A stretch of 64,000 nucleotides of DNA from Argopecten irradians (GCF_041381155.1 NC_091147.1:32275349-32339348), one strand, 5' to 3'; positions 40,901 through 48,939 are shown, counted from the stretch's first letter. Program-made: numbers and translations. Notes: generated by a model from the letters alone, not told the origin.

Positions 40901-43900
40901 CGAAAAGCCCACCATCTTATAATCGATGATGGGCTAATGAAACATACCAACTACAATAGGCTTTTCACCCCTAGGTGAAAAGCCCTTAAATAAGAAAAAC
41001 ATACTGCTTCTTGATATATTTTGAATCATTAGTTCTATGTGTTGTGATGGTAACACTTTTTGAATAAGAATTGTACATGGCATGTTAATTTCTTTTCAAG
41101 AATTTTTAATCTATACAACAAATTACCTTTTCTTGACCCTAGCTCAAGGCTTTCCACAGCCCCCTTATATTTTCTTTGCATATTACAGAGTTAGCTCCCT
41201 TGCGAGTAGGTACCGATTGTTACGTCATTATTTTGTGAGTAATCTTCACATCATTTTCTCTGAAATATATGACATTACACTCAGAAACACATGACGTCAC
41301 AAACTATTAGCTAGAGTAGAGTAGCTAAGTAGAATAGCTAGTAGAGTAGGTTAAAGTGTAGAATAGCTAGAGTAGAATAACTAGTCTATCTAAGAGTACA
41401 ATAGCTTAAATAGCTAATCATTACCTTTGGTGCAGTTTACTTTGTTGGATTTTTTCCATTTTGTTGGACAAGCTGACAAGTAAGGATCATCATGGTTTAT
41501 CAGACAAACAGCACAGTCTTCTAGGGTCAGTCGAAGTTGTTGGGGTCCAGAAAGTTTGTAACTCAGATCACTCATAACACCTGTACAAGTACACACAGAC
41601 AATATAACTACACACAGACAATATAACTACACACAGACAATATAACTACACACAGACAATATAAGTCCACACAGACAATATAAGTACACACAGACAATAT
41701 AACTACACACAGACAATACAAGTACACACAGACAATATAATGTACACACGGACAATATAAGTACCACACACACAATACAAGTACACACAGACAATATAAG
41801 TACACACAGACAATATAAGTACACATAGACATTAGGTAACTACACACAGACAATATAAGTACACACAGACAATATAAGTACACACAGACAATATATCTAC
41901 ACACAGACAATATAAGTACTTACACATAGACAATATTAGTAGGACACATATACAACTACACACAGACAAATATAAGTACACACAGACAATACAAGTACAC
42001 ACAGACAATATAAGTACACACAGACAATATAAGTACACAGACAATATAAGTACACACAGACAATATAAGTACACACAGACAATATAAGTACACACAGACA
42101 ATATAAGTACACACAGACAATATAAGTACACACAGACAATATAAGTACACACAGACAATATAAGTACACACAGACAATATAAAGTACACACAGACAATAT
42201 AAGTACACACAGACAATATAAGTACACACAGACAATATAAGTACACACAGACAAGTACAAGACAATATAAAGTACACACAGACAATATAAGTACACACAG
42301 ACAATATATACACACAACAATAAAACACACCAGACAATATAAGTACACACAGACAATATAAGTACACACAGACAATATAAGTACACACAGACAATATAAG
42401 TACACAACAGACAATATAAGTACACACAGACAATATAAGTACACACAGACAATATAAGTACACACAGACAATACAAGTACACACAGACAATATAAGTACA
42501 CACAGACAATATAAGTACACACAGACAATATAAGTACACACAGACAATATAAGTACACACAGACAATATAAGTACACACAGACAATATAAGTACACACAG
42601 ACAATATAAGTACACACAGACAATATAAGTACACACAGACAATATAAGTACACAAAGACAATATAACTACCACACAGACAATAACACCTACACACAGAAC
42701 ATAATACACACAGACAATATAAGTACACACAGACAATATAAGTACACACAGACAATATAAGTACACACAGACAATATAAGTACACACAGACAATATAAGT
42801 ACACACAGACAATATAAGTACACACAGACAATATAAGTACACACAGACAATATAAGTACACACAGACAATATAACTACACACAGACAATATAAGTACACA
42901 CAGACAATATAAGTACACACAGACAATATAAGTACACACAGACAATATAAGTACACACAGACAATATAAGTACAAACAGACAATATAAGTACACCACAGA
43001 CAATATAAGTACACACAGACAATATAAGTACACACAGACAATATAAGTACACACAGACAATATAAGTACACACAGACAATATAAAGTACACACAGACAAT
43101 ACAAGTACACACAGACAATATAAGTACACACAGACAATATAAGTACACACAGACAATATAAGTACACACAGACAATATAAGTACACACAGACAATATAAG
43201 TACACACAGACAATATAAGTACACACAGACAATACAAGTACACACAGACAATATAAGTACACACAGACAATATAAGTACACACAGACAATATAAGTACAC
43301 ACAGACAATATAACTACACACAGACAATATAAGTACACACACAGACAATATAAGTACACACAGACAATATAAGTACACACAGACAATATAAGTACACACA
43401 GACAATATAAGTACACACAGACAATATAAGTACACACAGACAATATAAGTACACACAGACAATATAAGTACACACACAGACAATATAAGTACACACAGAC
43501 AATATAAGTACACACAGACAATATAAGTACACACAGACAATATAAGTACACACACAGACAATATAAGTACACACAGACAATATAAGTACACAGGACAATA
43601 TAAGTACACACAGACAATATAAGTACACACAGACAATATAAGTACACACAGACAATATAAGTACACACAGACAATATAAGTACACACAGACAATATAAGT
43701 ACACACAGACAATACAAGTACACATAGACAATATAAGTACACACAGACAATATAAGTACACACAGACAATATAAGTACACACAGACAATATAGTACACAC
43801 AGACAATATAAGTACACACAGACAATATAAGTACACACAGACAATATAAGTACACACAGACAATATAAGTACACACAGACAATATAAGTAACACACAGAC

Positions 43901-46900
43901 AATACAATACACACAGACAATATAAGTACACACAGACAATATAAGTACACACAGACAATATAAGACAATATAAGTACACACAGACAATATAAGTACACAC
44001 AGACAATATAAGTACACACAGATAAAATACACACACACAATATAAGTACACACAGACAATATAAGTACACACAGACAATATAAGTACACACAGACAATAT
44101 AAGTACACACAGACAATATAAGTACACACAGACAATATAAGTACACACAGACAATATAAGTACACACAGACAATATAAGTACACACAGACAATATAAGTA
44201 CACACAGACAATATAAGTACACACAGACAATATAAGTACACACAGACAATATAAGTACACACACACAATATAAGTACACACAGACAATATAAGTACACAC
44301 AGACAATATAAGTAACACAAGACAATATAAGTACACACAGACAATATAAGATACACACAGACAATATAAGTACACACAGACAATATAACTACACACAGAC
44401 AATATAAGTACACACAGACAATATAAGTACACACAGACAATATAAGTACACACAGACAATATAAGTACACACAGACAATATAAGTACACATAGACAATAT
44501 AACTACACACAGACAATATAAGTACACACAGACAATATAAGTACACACAGACAATATAAGTACACACAGACAATATAAGTACACACAGACAATATAAGTA
44601 CACACAGACAATATAAGTACACACAGACAATATAAGTACACACAGACAATATAAGTACACACAGACAATATAAGTACACACAGACAATATAAGTACACAC
44701 AGACAATATAAGTACACACAGACAATATAAGTACACACAGACAATATAAGTACACACAGACAATATAAGTACACACAGACAATATAAGTACACACAGACA
44801 ATATAAGTACACACAGACAATATAAGTACACACAGACAATATAACTACACACAGACAATATAAGTACACACAGACAATATAAGTACACACAGACAATATA
44901 AGTACACACAGACAATATAAGTACACACACAGACAATTATAAGTACACACAGACAATATAAGTACACACAGACCAATAATAGTACACACAGACAATATAA
45001 AGTACACACAGACAATACAAGTACACACACAGACATATGAAGTACACACATAGACAATATAAGTAACACTACAGACAATATAAGTACACACACGAAATAT
45101 AAGTACACACAGACAAATATAAGTACACATAGACAATATAAGTACACACAGACAAGACAAGTACCACATCGACAATATAAGTACACACAGAACACATATA
45201 TAACTACACACAGACAATATAAGTTTGGTACACACAGACAATACAAGTACAGCACACCACAGACAATACAATACACACAGACAATATAAGTACACATTGA
45301 CAATATAAGAACCCTCACAGACAATATAAGTACACATATAAGTACACACACAGACAATATAAGTACACACAGGACAATATAAGTACACATCAGGACAATA
45401 TATCTACACACAGACATTAATAAGTACACACAGACAATATAACCTACACACAGTCAAGATAAGTACTCACAGACAATATAGTACACACAGACACATATCA
45501 GTACACACAGGGACAATATAAGTACACACAGACAATATAAGTACACACATTGACAATATAACTACACACAAGACAATATAAGCTACACATAGACACATAA
45601 CTACCACCAGACATATAAGTCACACAGACAATATAATGTACACACCAGACAATATAAGTAACACACAGACAATATAAGTACACAGACAATACACACAGAC
45701 AATATAACTTACACACCAGACAATATACGTGTACTACACACACAATATAAGTAACACACAGAACAAATATAAGTAGTACACATGCAGACAATATCATCTT
45801 CACATAGATGTATGAATTCACACTATCAAATTTCAATATGGCCCCTGGTCTGCCATCCATGAATCGATCGGTCCCAAAATGCAATTTTCACAAATAAAGG
45901 ACCCTCAGGGGAAACTGTACATGTGAAATTAAGTCCGACAGAAAGGTACCTAATCACTCTAGTAACCCCTAGGTCTTCTGGACCCTAATAGTGTACTTAA
46001 CCTCTCGTCTACCTCCCTACCTCTGAAATCTAACTTCCAACCCTCAGAGTTACCCCCTACCTAACCTTTGTTGACCCATTGGTCCTACCCAAAATGCAAT
46101 ATGACCCTCAGGTCCTTAGGAGAAACTAGGGTCCTTAAGTTCCTACTCAGTACCTCTGGTACAGTTAAATTTTAGAAAGACCACGTAGACCTTCAGGTAC
46201 TTTTGTTGAGAAATAGCCAAATGCAATCTTAAGGGTCCAAAACTTTAAATCTATCAATAAACTTTAACTATCAAAATCCAAGATGGCCCCTGGTCAGCCA
46301 TCTTGTTGACCGATCGGTCCCAAAATGCAATTTGACACAATAAGGATCCAAGGGGAACATACATGTGAAATTTGAGAAAGATTCCATTAGTACTTTTGGA
46401 GAAATAGTGGTAACAAACTTTAACTATCAAAATCCAAGATGGCCGCCAGTCGGCCATCTTGTTGACCGATCGGGTGCAAATTAGCCAAAGTGCAATATAT
46501 TTCCACAATTCCTCAGTACTAGGGCTAGGGGAACGTTGACATATGAAATTTCCAGAAAGATTCCTTCAGTACTTTTTAAGAAATAGCGGTAACAAACTTT
46601 AACTATCAAAATCCAAGATGGCCGCCGGTCAGCCATCTTGTTGACCGATCGGTCCCAAAGTGCAATTATGCACAATAAGTGTGCAAGGGGAACATGAATA
46701 TGATATTTCCGAAAGATTCCTTCAGTACTTTCTGAGAAATAGTGGTAACAAACTTTAACTATCAAAATCCAAGATGGCTGCCATCGGCCATCTTGTTGAC
46801 TGATTGGTCCCAAAATACAATATGCACAATTAGGGTCCAAGGGGAACAAGCATATGTCAGCCATCTTGTTGACTGATCGGTCGACCGATCGGTCCCAAAA

Positions 46901-48939
46901 TGCAATTATGCACAACTAGGGTCCTAGGGGAACTTACGTATGAAATTTGAGAAAGATCCCTTGAGTACTTTCTGAGAAATAGCAGTAACAAAGTTTAAGT
47001 ATCAAAATCCAAGATGGCCGCCAGTTGGCCATCTTGTTGACTGATTGGTTCCAAAATGCAATATGCACAACTAGGGCCCTAGGGGAACCTACACGGCACT
47101 TTCTGAGAAATAGCGGTAACAAGAATTGTTAACGGACGGACGGACCACAGACAAAAGGCGATTTGAACAGTCCATCATCTGATGATGGTGGGCTAATTAT
47201 ACTGCAAGTCACAGACCGTCCAACTTAAGTATCATACAATGTAAGTCAAACCACAAAAATGAGTCCTCGATCAGTTAAAGACTTCCAACCTGGCTAAAAC
47301 CTGAAAGATATTACATTGTAGATAAGTTAAACCACAATAATGAGGAATAAAAGACTTTTAACCTGCCTTTTCCGTCTTTGCATATTACAGAGTTATCTCC
47401 CTTACAGGTAGGTATCGATTGTTACGTCATTATTTTGTGAGCACAATTCACTCCGTTTTCTCCGAAAAAGTATGACGTACGTTACACTCGAAAACACATG
47501 ACGTCACAATCAATACCTACTAGCAAGGGCAGATAACTTTGTAATATGCATATACAGAATAGCCTGAATGATATTACTAGTACTAAAAATTAAAAAAAAA
47601 AAAAATTCCCTACCCTACTTTTTTCAGTCATGTAACCAGAAACAGGGTTCGAAATTAACACTTGCCAACTGGACAAATGCTAGTTGATTTTTGAAACAGC
47701 GAGTTGAAAATATTGTACTGGCAATTTTTGGCGAGTGGGCCGGAGCATTGTTTGTCATTTTCAATATATAAACAGTCAGAGAACCAAACACTGTACACGA
47801 TATGTACTTGGAGACACTAGGACCTATTTTTTATTATACATTTCATGGCATTTAGCTTTTCTACTTATAAGACTAACAATCCTGTTGTTCATTATGTGAG
47901 CTAAATAAGACAAAAGCAATTAATACTTTTAATCATATGTTACTAGTCTGAAAGTTGTTGTTTCACTACACTGACGCAAAAATGTTCAACATTTATTGTT
48001 ACCTGCAATAAATAAAGAAATTTTGTTGCCTTTAATCTTACTTTAAAAGCAGCAAGCAAGTTTCTGATTTTGCATGTGGAAATTTTACCAACTAGAAGAA
48101 AATGGATAGTCGCTTAAAAAATTAAATTCTATAACTCTGTAATAAGCAAAAATTGCAAATACAGAATATAGTAATTATAATAAGTGTTTACATATAATCA
48201 TCATATTTTTTTGTCAATAACCATAGCGACCAATTGCAAATGACTTGTCTTTGTACTCTAGACACCATCCTTGATGCTTCTAGTACTTAGGATGAAGATT
48301 ATGGTGGTGTATGTGCTTAATACCAAGAATTAAGCACAAAATGGATTAAATAATGTGAAATATGGAATTTTAATGGTAGGTTTGTGAGGGCTGTTTTGAA
48401 AGCTTCGAGTTGAGTGATTTTATTTATTATAGGTCCTATTTCTGGAAAAAGACAGTGTAAATGCGCATATCCTTTTGTTGCTCCAATGGCCTGACCCCCG
48501 GGACTCATTCACTTACCATGTGATACCCGATAACGTTTGTGCCGGAATATTGTTTCTGTTGGTGATGGAATGACCAATAATCGCGGGATAACGTCATTTC
48601 AGTGGGAAGATTACAAAAAGTTATGTTCCATCACCACTGGAGAAACTAGTCCTGCACAAACTTTATTGGGTATTCCTACTAGCTGGCCAACCCAAACTGC
48701 TCAGCATTGAGCTGACACACGACATGTTATACTCCAGGGGTTACTATTACTGACATTATATTCACCCATGGACTATCTGATAGTAAAACCGGAGGCAATA
48801 AGGAGAAAAAACTGACAAATCACAGGCCTGCAGAGACTTATACATTAAGAATCAAATTCAGTAATTACCTGTGTCTTCTGTTGCCTCCAGTTTTACATTG
48901 ATATAGTCTAGGGGTGGATATAACGTCAGTGATTGTAAC
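10879..48939 (-). CDS. RFX-family transcription factor gene (whole span, minus strand)
   Basis: Fourteen exons (48869-48939, 41425-41580, 37134-37317, 33538-33723, 33094-33174, 32591-32657, 31761-31862, 31048-31125, 30113-30282, 21304-21404, 20515-20703, 20172-20272, 19679-19790, 18638-18708) join in consistent phase. A fifteenth, at 10879-10942, is doubtful. Counting from the ATG at 41573-41575 gives about 531 residues. The winged-helix RFX DNA-binding domain lies at about 112-182, with the signature [19 protein letters not shown]. From about 258 to 531 follows the conserved RFX region B/C/dimerisation block, ending in [16 protein letters not shown] proteins bind X-box DNA in the nucleus as dimers. 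The C-terminal block resembles RFX4/RFX6 most, but the sequence between the two blocks is diverged and the exact orthologue is not settled. Almost every long intron carries a minisatellite touching a splice site. Confidence 0.85.
10965..18630. repeat. 50/54-bp minisatellite A, about 150 copies
   Basis: On the minus (gene) strand the unit reads CGTCATTCGTCTGTRGTAAC then TCCCTTTGGATTACACATCT then TCATCCACGC. Longer 54-bp units carry an extra GGAT or GAAT. The array starts at the end of RFX exon 18638-18708: the exon end and intron start match the unit at about 20 of 25 positions around CGACTGTAGTTACTCC. Every unit keeps CT|GT, and the GTGGTAACT variant makes a stronger donor than the exon itself has. 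Short open frames across it (MDYTSS type) are repeat artefacts. Confidence 0.9.
18638..18708 (-). CDS. RFX exon 14: end of the conserved C-terminal block
   Basis: The acceptor CTTTTAG|GATCC (AG at 18709-18710) completes a Gly codon split with the previous exon. The peptide is [20 protein letters not shown] then VLRL, matching the GSFHLI...DEY segment that closes the RFX homology region. The frame meets TAG at 18635-18637, two bases beyond a possible donor CT|GTAGTT, so this is either the end of the protein or a splice into the 50-bp array. Confidence 0.75.
18898..18976. repeat. Inverted repeat (small foldback)
   Basis: AGATGCCAAAGTTTTGCAGA pairs with the later TCTGCAATGATCTGGCATCT; the centre is ATAATGC..GCATTAT. 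It lies in the intron between exons 14 and 13 and is probably a MITE remnant. Confidence 0.6.
19679..19790 (-). CDS. RFX exon 13
   Basis: The acceptor CACATTTTAG|GCTGAT and donor CACTGG|GTAAGG bound one reading frame: [20 protein letters not shown] then [17 protein letters not shown]. The [14 protein letters not shown] pattern corresponds to the QFLLxWSFxxxxVxxxLT segment of RFX proteins. It starts in phase 0 after exon 12 and ends with one base of a Gly codon. Confidence 0.8.
20172..20272 (-). CDS. RFX exon 12
   Basis: Bounded by TGTTGTAG|ACCTC and AATGAG|GTAACA. The peptide (Y)[18 protein letters not shown] then [15 protein letters not shown] corresponds to the RFX segment with the LExxIxWLDxxV motif of the dimerisation region. 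It starts with two bases of a split Tyr codon and ends in phase 0. Confidence 0.82.
20515..20703 (-). CDS. RFX exon 11
   Basis: Acceptor TTTTGTGCAG|CTTGTTAC, donor GACAGT|GTAGGT. The peptide contains [20 protein letters not shown] and [20 protein letters not shown], equivalent to the RFX 'FxxxLRRxTSLNHLxQAARxVL' block. The open frame runs on past the donor, but stopping at GTAGGT restores the expected family spacing to exon 12 and matches its phase. Confidence 0.82.
21304..21404 (-). CDS. RFX exon 10
   Basis: Bounded by TTCTTGCAG|ACTTG and TGGAAG|GTTTGT. The peptide [20 protein letters not shown] then [13 protein letters not shown] matches the RFX 'IRxFAKxLExWLxxAL..LP' helix. Both split codons (Gly at the start, Ala at the end) join correctly with the neighbouring exons. 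Confidence 0.85.
21462..22974 (-). mobile_element. Helitron-like element with internal units (copy 1), in RFX intron
   Basis: On the minus strand it begins TTTTTAGCCCACCATCATCA, then a CCGTCCGTCCGTCC tract, then about 8 tandem units of 150-190 bp. The units carry ATCCAAGATGGC, GGCCATCTTGTTGACC, CCCAAAATGCAATATGCAC and CTAGGGGAACCTAC. It ends with the hairpin GATCCC-TCT-GGGATC plus TCTTG at 21462-21482. The terminal design is the same as in the family at 1770-3527 although the body differs. A SINE is inserted at 22165-22381. Confidence 0.7.
22165..22381 (-). mobile_element. tRNA-derived SINE with target-site duplication
   Basis: On the minus strand, GTGGCCGAGTGGTTTAGATG (A-box region) and GGTTCGAACCC (B-box) form a tRNA-like head. 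Body and tail follow (CCTTACATGACCCTGGCTGT, then AAATAAACAAACC). A perfect 10-bp target duplication, AGGGGAACCT, flanks it at 22155-22164 and 22382-22391. It is not a functional tRNA gene. Confidence 0.85.
22981..23182. mobile_element. Short MITE with TCTGTTTARGGTTAC termini
   Basis: The ends ATGTCTGTTTAAGGTTACCT and GTAACCCTAAACAGACAT are inverted copies. The interior is T-rich with repeated ACCCTAATTTTTTT words. A fragment with the same right end is visible near 47600-47640. Confidence 0.65.
23219..23371. mobile_element. Small inverted-repeat element
   Basis: GAATACAAGGTTAGTATCTT at the left is inverted as AAGATACTAACCGTGTATTC at the right, with about 110 bp between. No coding sequence. 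Confidence 0.55.
23570..23690. mobile_element. Fragment related to the TTAA-flanked element at 1419-3577
   Basis: GCAGTGATAGTCAACTACTA, ATTAGAACAACTCGCGTTAT and TTCATTTCGTTATTTTGCC align in order with the words at about 1560-1670 of that element. No terminal repeats are recognisable here. Confidence 0.5.
23930..25065. repeat. Dispersed duplication of about 210-235 bp (23930-24135 and 24830-25065)
   Basis: Both copies contain GCTGTTCYGTTTATTGAACT, GACGTCAACACT or AACGTCAACACT, GGCGCAAGC or AGCGCAAGC, and CATACACGTAT, in the same order. The segment between them holds the Helitron-like insertion at 24331-24733. The right-hand copy runs into minisatellite B. Confidence 0.6.
24331..24733 (-). mobile_element. 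Helitron-like element (short copy 2)
   Basis: It has the same termini as 21462-22974: GATCCC-AGA-GGGATC hairpin at the left, GATGGTGGGCTAAAAATAAG at the right. Only about two internal units remain. Confidence 0.7.
25083..25975. repeat. 30-34-bp minisatellite B, about 29 copies
   Basis: The unit (plus strand) is ATGTAAACTTACTCTGAATG then TGTACTTCCT, with variants that insert GT or AGC. On the RFX strand every unit contains CAGA|GTAAGTT, a consensus-like 5' splice site. It shares the core TCAG-R-GTAAGTTTACAT with the neighbouring array C. Confidence 0.92.
25998..30112. repeat. 32-bp minisatellite C, about 128 copies, abutting an RFX splice donor
   Basis: On the gene strand the unit reads TCAGGGTAAGTGTACATGGT then ATATATCCACAC. 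Its first copy is the genuine junction of exon 30113-30282 (CCTTCAGG|GTAAGTGTACATGG). Each unit therefore repeats the last few exon bases and the entire donor. Two subtypes, GTAAGTGTAC and GTAAGTTTAC, are intermixed. The array fills nearly half of an 8.7-kb intron. Confidence 0.95.
30113..30282 (-). CDS. RFX exon 9
   Basis: Acceptor GATTGCAG|GTGAGA, donor CTTCAGG|GTAAGTG. The peptide [20 protein letters not shown], then [20 protein letters not shown], then [16 protein letters not shown] follows the RFX region 'FWxxxP...VxDxxLYKAIxxVLxPxxLQxxPxSL'. The donor is the founder copy of minisatellite C. Confidence 0.87.
30515..30890. mobile_element. Foldback element with palindromic 3' half
   Basis: The right part (30726-30890) is a long imperfect palindrome: TATTGAAGTCACTATTTTTT, CATCGGGGTATGAAAT and TTTGCAAAC each recur inverted around the centre CCGC-TAC-GCGG (CCGC at 30811-30814, GCGG at 30818-30821). 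The left part (GATTGGTCCATTCATTTTTT, TATGACGTCACAATAG, AAAAAATCAATTGAATCG) has a decayed counterpart at 32105-32345. Confidence 0.65.
31048..31125 (-). CDS. RFX exon 8
   Basis: Bounded by GTTTACAG|ATGAAT and TACCAG|GTAAGTA; 26 codons, phase 0 at both ends. The peptide [20 protein letters not shown] then VAHFYQ matches the RFX 'FxxMYRTHCQxILxxVIxxNFxEV' helix. Confidence 0.87.
31303..31755. repeat. 51-bp minisatellite D, about 8-9 copies, downstream of an RFX donor
   Basis: The plus-strand unit is ATGAACATTGTGAGTTCTGA, ATATGAATTACTTCCATACA, TGTATTACTAC. The copy at the junction reads ATT|GTAAGTAATTC on the gene strand. The array units instead read GGAAGTAATTC or GGATGTAATTC, so the original donor is altered in them. 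Confidence 0.9.
31761..31862 (-). CDS. RFX exon 7
   Basis: Bounded by ATTCTTACACAG|AGGAAC and CAAATATT|GTAAGTAA; 34 codons, phase 0. The peptide [20 protein letters not shown] then [14 protein letters not shown] bridges the DNA-binding domain and the conserved C-terminal block. This part is variable among RFX proteins; assignment rests on phase and position. Confidence 0.78.
32105..32345. mobile_element. Decayed copy of the foldback element at 30515-30890
   Basis: TTTCTGATTGGCAGATTTTT, AATCCATTGAAAAATCAATG, AAGTAGTCTGAATTAATT, TTTGTGAGAATCTACTAC and TGACATCAATGCTTAAATAA keep the order of the first half and end of that element. The 3' arm is largely lost. Confidence 0.5.
32591..32657 (-). CDS. 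RFX exon 6 (linker)
   Basis: Donor ATACCAG|GTAATA. The best acceptor is GAATGTTAAG|CTTTTCC, which is weak, but it restores the phase left by exon 5 (TG plus C gives Cys). The peptide [20 protein letters not shown] then YQ is basic and polar linker. The exon start is the least certain of the confident set. Confidence 0.62.
33094..33174 (-). CDS. RFX exon 5: end of the DNA-binding domain
   Basis: Bounded by TTTGTCTGAAG|GTATCA and GACAATG|GTGAGTG. It completes [16 protein letters not shown], the final strand and wing of the winged helix. YHYYGI is near-invariant in RFX proteins. The residues after it ([20 protein letters not shown]) are diverged from vertebrate RFX sequences. Confidence 0.88.
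33538..33723 (-). CDS. RFX exon 4: core of the winged-helix DNA-binding domain
   Basis: Acceptor ATATATTACAG|GGTTAGAG, donor AATTCCAA|GTAAGC. The peptide has [20 protein letters not shown], then [20 protein letters not shown], then [20 protein letters not shown]. The order (helix, FGK...FP, TRRxGxRGxSK) is that of the RFX domain, which binds X-box DNA through the recognition helix and wing. LG-T of the usual TRRLGTRG is IG-V here. The first 39 exon bases plus 16 intron bases are the unit of minisatellite E. Confidence 0.93.
33724..33862. repeat. 55-bp minisatellite E, gene-proximal part (about 3 copies)
   Basis: On the gene strand the unit reads TTGGTATATATTACAG followed by GGTTAGAGAACACTTTGAGT and ACAGACCCAATACAAGTGT. 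This is the acceptor of exon 33538-33723 with the first 39 exon bases, so each copy is a 3' splice site plus an exon fragment encoding [13 protein letters not shown]. The array continues at 35393 after an insertion. Confidence 0.93.
33870..35392. mobile_element. 1.5-kb insertion bounded by TTCATGAAC clusters
   Basis: It splits minisatellite E. Its two ends (33880-34050 and 35306-35388) are clusters of the dyad word TTCATGAAC in many spacings. The middle is AT-rich and non-coding and contains a perfect palindrome at 35162-35287. I do not recognise the family. Subterminal palindromic word clusters are typical of DNA transposons that bind a transposase there, but this is inference. Confidence 0.55.
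35162..35287. repeat. Perfect 60-bp inverted repeat with 6-nt loop
   Basis: The arm TTCGTTTTTATGTTAACCAT ... ATATTCTATGGG (35162-35221) is exactly inverted at 35228-35287 around the loop GCGCTA. I found no mismatch in 60 bp. Confidence 0.9.
35393..36750. repeat. 55-bp minisatellite E, distal part (about 22 copies)
   Basis: The same junction-derived unit as at 33724-33862, with 53-bp variants (ATATACC for ATATATACC). A 60-70-bp block containing GGAAGTAATTCCAACCGTGT is inserted three times (about 35443, 35912 and 36285), giving a higher-order repeat of about 370-470 bp. Confidence 0.92.
36755..36966 (-). mobile_element. Helitron-like terminal fragment carrying a palindromic insertion
   Basis: The right edge, on the minus strand, is CATTTTTAGCTCACCTGGCC, the same start as the element at 1770-3527. 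Inside, about 36826-36955, an imperfect palindrome pairs CTTAGCCAATCA with TGATTGGCTAAG and GATTATGAAACAGTCT with GATTGTTTCATGATC. Confidence 0.55.
37134..37317 (-). CDS. RFX exon 3 (N-terminal region)
   Basis: Acceptor TTTCAATTAG|ATCAAAC, donor GAGGCATG|GTGAGTA. The peptide contains [20 protein letters not shown] and [20 protein letters not shown], then [20 protein letters not shown]. The split TGG gives the Trp that opens the RFX domain (W-V-R-E-H). The stretch is charged and probably helical before the domain. Confidence 0.85.
37483..38520. mobile_element. Non-autonomous element with ATCCCCYGCTTTC ends and about 180-bp internal units
   Basis: ATCCCCCGCTTTC at the left is inverted as GAAAGCAGGGGAT at the right. 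About five internal units carry AAACTTGGCCAAGCCCTTAA, GGCATTTAACCTTGTTACCA, GAAGAAAATCGGTTAATATT and AAGGGCCATAACTCTG. ACAGACAGACGGACAAAC precedes the right end. It lies in an RFX intron; short open frames within are repeat artefacts. Confidence 0.7.
38548..39595. mobile_element. 1.05-kb TTAA-flanked inverted-repeat element (piggyBac-like)
   Basis: The left end GGTAGGTCCATACTTTTGAA is inverted at the right as CCAAAAGTATGGAGCTACC. TTAA flanks both sides exactly (38544-38547 and 39596-39599). There is no transposase frame. It shares the TTAA signature, but not terminal sequence, with 1419-3577. Confidence 0.8.
39725..40936 (-). mobile_element. Helitron-like element (copy 3)
   Basis: The left end AACAAGAAATCCCAGTGAGA is a mutated version of the GATCCC hairpin. 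There are about 6 internal ATCCAAGATGGC / CTAGGGGAACCTAC units. A GGACGGACAGAAGGACGG tract and GATGATGGGCTAA lie at the right. Confidence 0.7.
41176..41300. mobile_element. Inverted-repeat MITE, truncated copy
   Basis: TTGCATATTACAGAGTTAGC, GAGTAGGTACCGATTGTTAC, GTCATTATTTTGTGAG and ACACATGACGTCACAA match the left arm and centre of 47377-47553. The right arm is lost. Confidence 0.65.
41425..41580 (-). CDS. RFX exon 2, with candidate start codon
   Basis: Acceptor GTACTTGTACAG|GTGTTATG, donor CACCAAAG|GTAATG. An ATG lies six bases into the exon, at 41573-41575, followed by [20 protein letters not shown] and [20 protein letters not shown]. The frame is also open upstream through exon 48869-48939, so the true start may be further up. 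The acceptor's upstream side is the 19-bp array F. Confidence 0.75.
41587..45800. repeat. 19-bp minisatellite F, about 220 copies, abutting an RFX acceptor
   Basis: The plus-strand unit is GACAATATAAGTACACACA; on the gene strand it is ACTTATATTGTCTGTGTGT. Because 19 is not a multiple of 3 and the gene-strand unit lacks stops, open frames of up to 837 codons arise ([19 protein letters not shown] type); these are not genes. The common unit has no AG on the gene strand, except subtypes with GTAGTTATA. From about 44930 rightwards the copies become ragged with many indels. Confidence 0.93.
45820..47195 (-). mobile_element. Helitron-like element (copy 4, degraded left part)
   Basis: It has about 6 internal units with ATCCAAGATGGCCGCC, CAGCCATCTTGTTGACCGAT and GGTCCCAAAATGCAATATGC. 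GGACGGACGGACCACAGAC and GATGATGGTGGGCTAA lie at the right end (to 47195). The left part, 45890-46250, is scrambled and has no terminal hairpin. Confidence 0.65.
47377..47553. mobile_element. Inverted-repeat MITE with about 52-bp termini (best copy)
   Basis: TTTGCATATTACAGAGTTAT, CTCCCTTACAGGTAGGTATC and GATTGTTACGTCAT at the left are inverted at the right with few changes (ATGACGTCACAATCAATACC, TACTAGCAAGGGCAGATAAC, TTTGTAATATGCATA). Confidence 0.78.
47560..48868. other. RFX intron 1 remainder without recognised features
   Basis: Apart from a short remnant of the TCTGTTTARGGTTAC MITE family near 47600-47640, I see no exon or repeat structure on either strand. Confidence 0.4.
48869..48939 (-). 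CDS. RFX exon 1 (most 5' supported exon)
   Basis: Bounded by ATACTCCACAG|GTTACA and GACACAG|GTAATT. The frame [20 protein letters not shown] then EDT is open and joins exon 2 in phase (G plus GT gives Gly). It has no in-frame ATG, so it is either 5' UTR or coding with a start further upstream. A still weaker upstream candidate ends at TATCAAAAG|GTAAAA near 49149 and would also fit the phase. Confidence 0.6.

Noticed and set aside
41832..45429. Minus-strand open frames up to 837 codons made of [18 protein letters not shown] repeats
   Set aside because: They are translations of a 19-bp minisatellite without stops on that strand. All three frames are open, there is no non-repeat sequence, and the arrays lie in an RFX intron.
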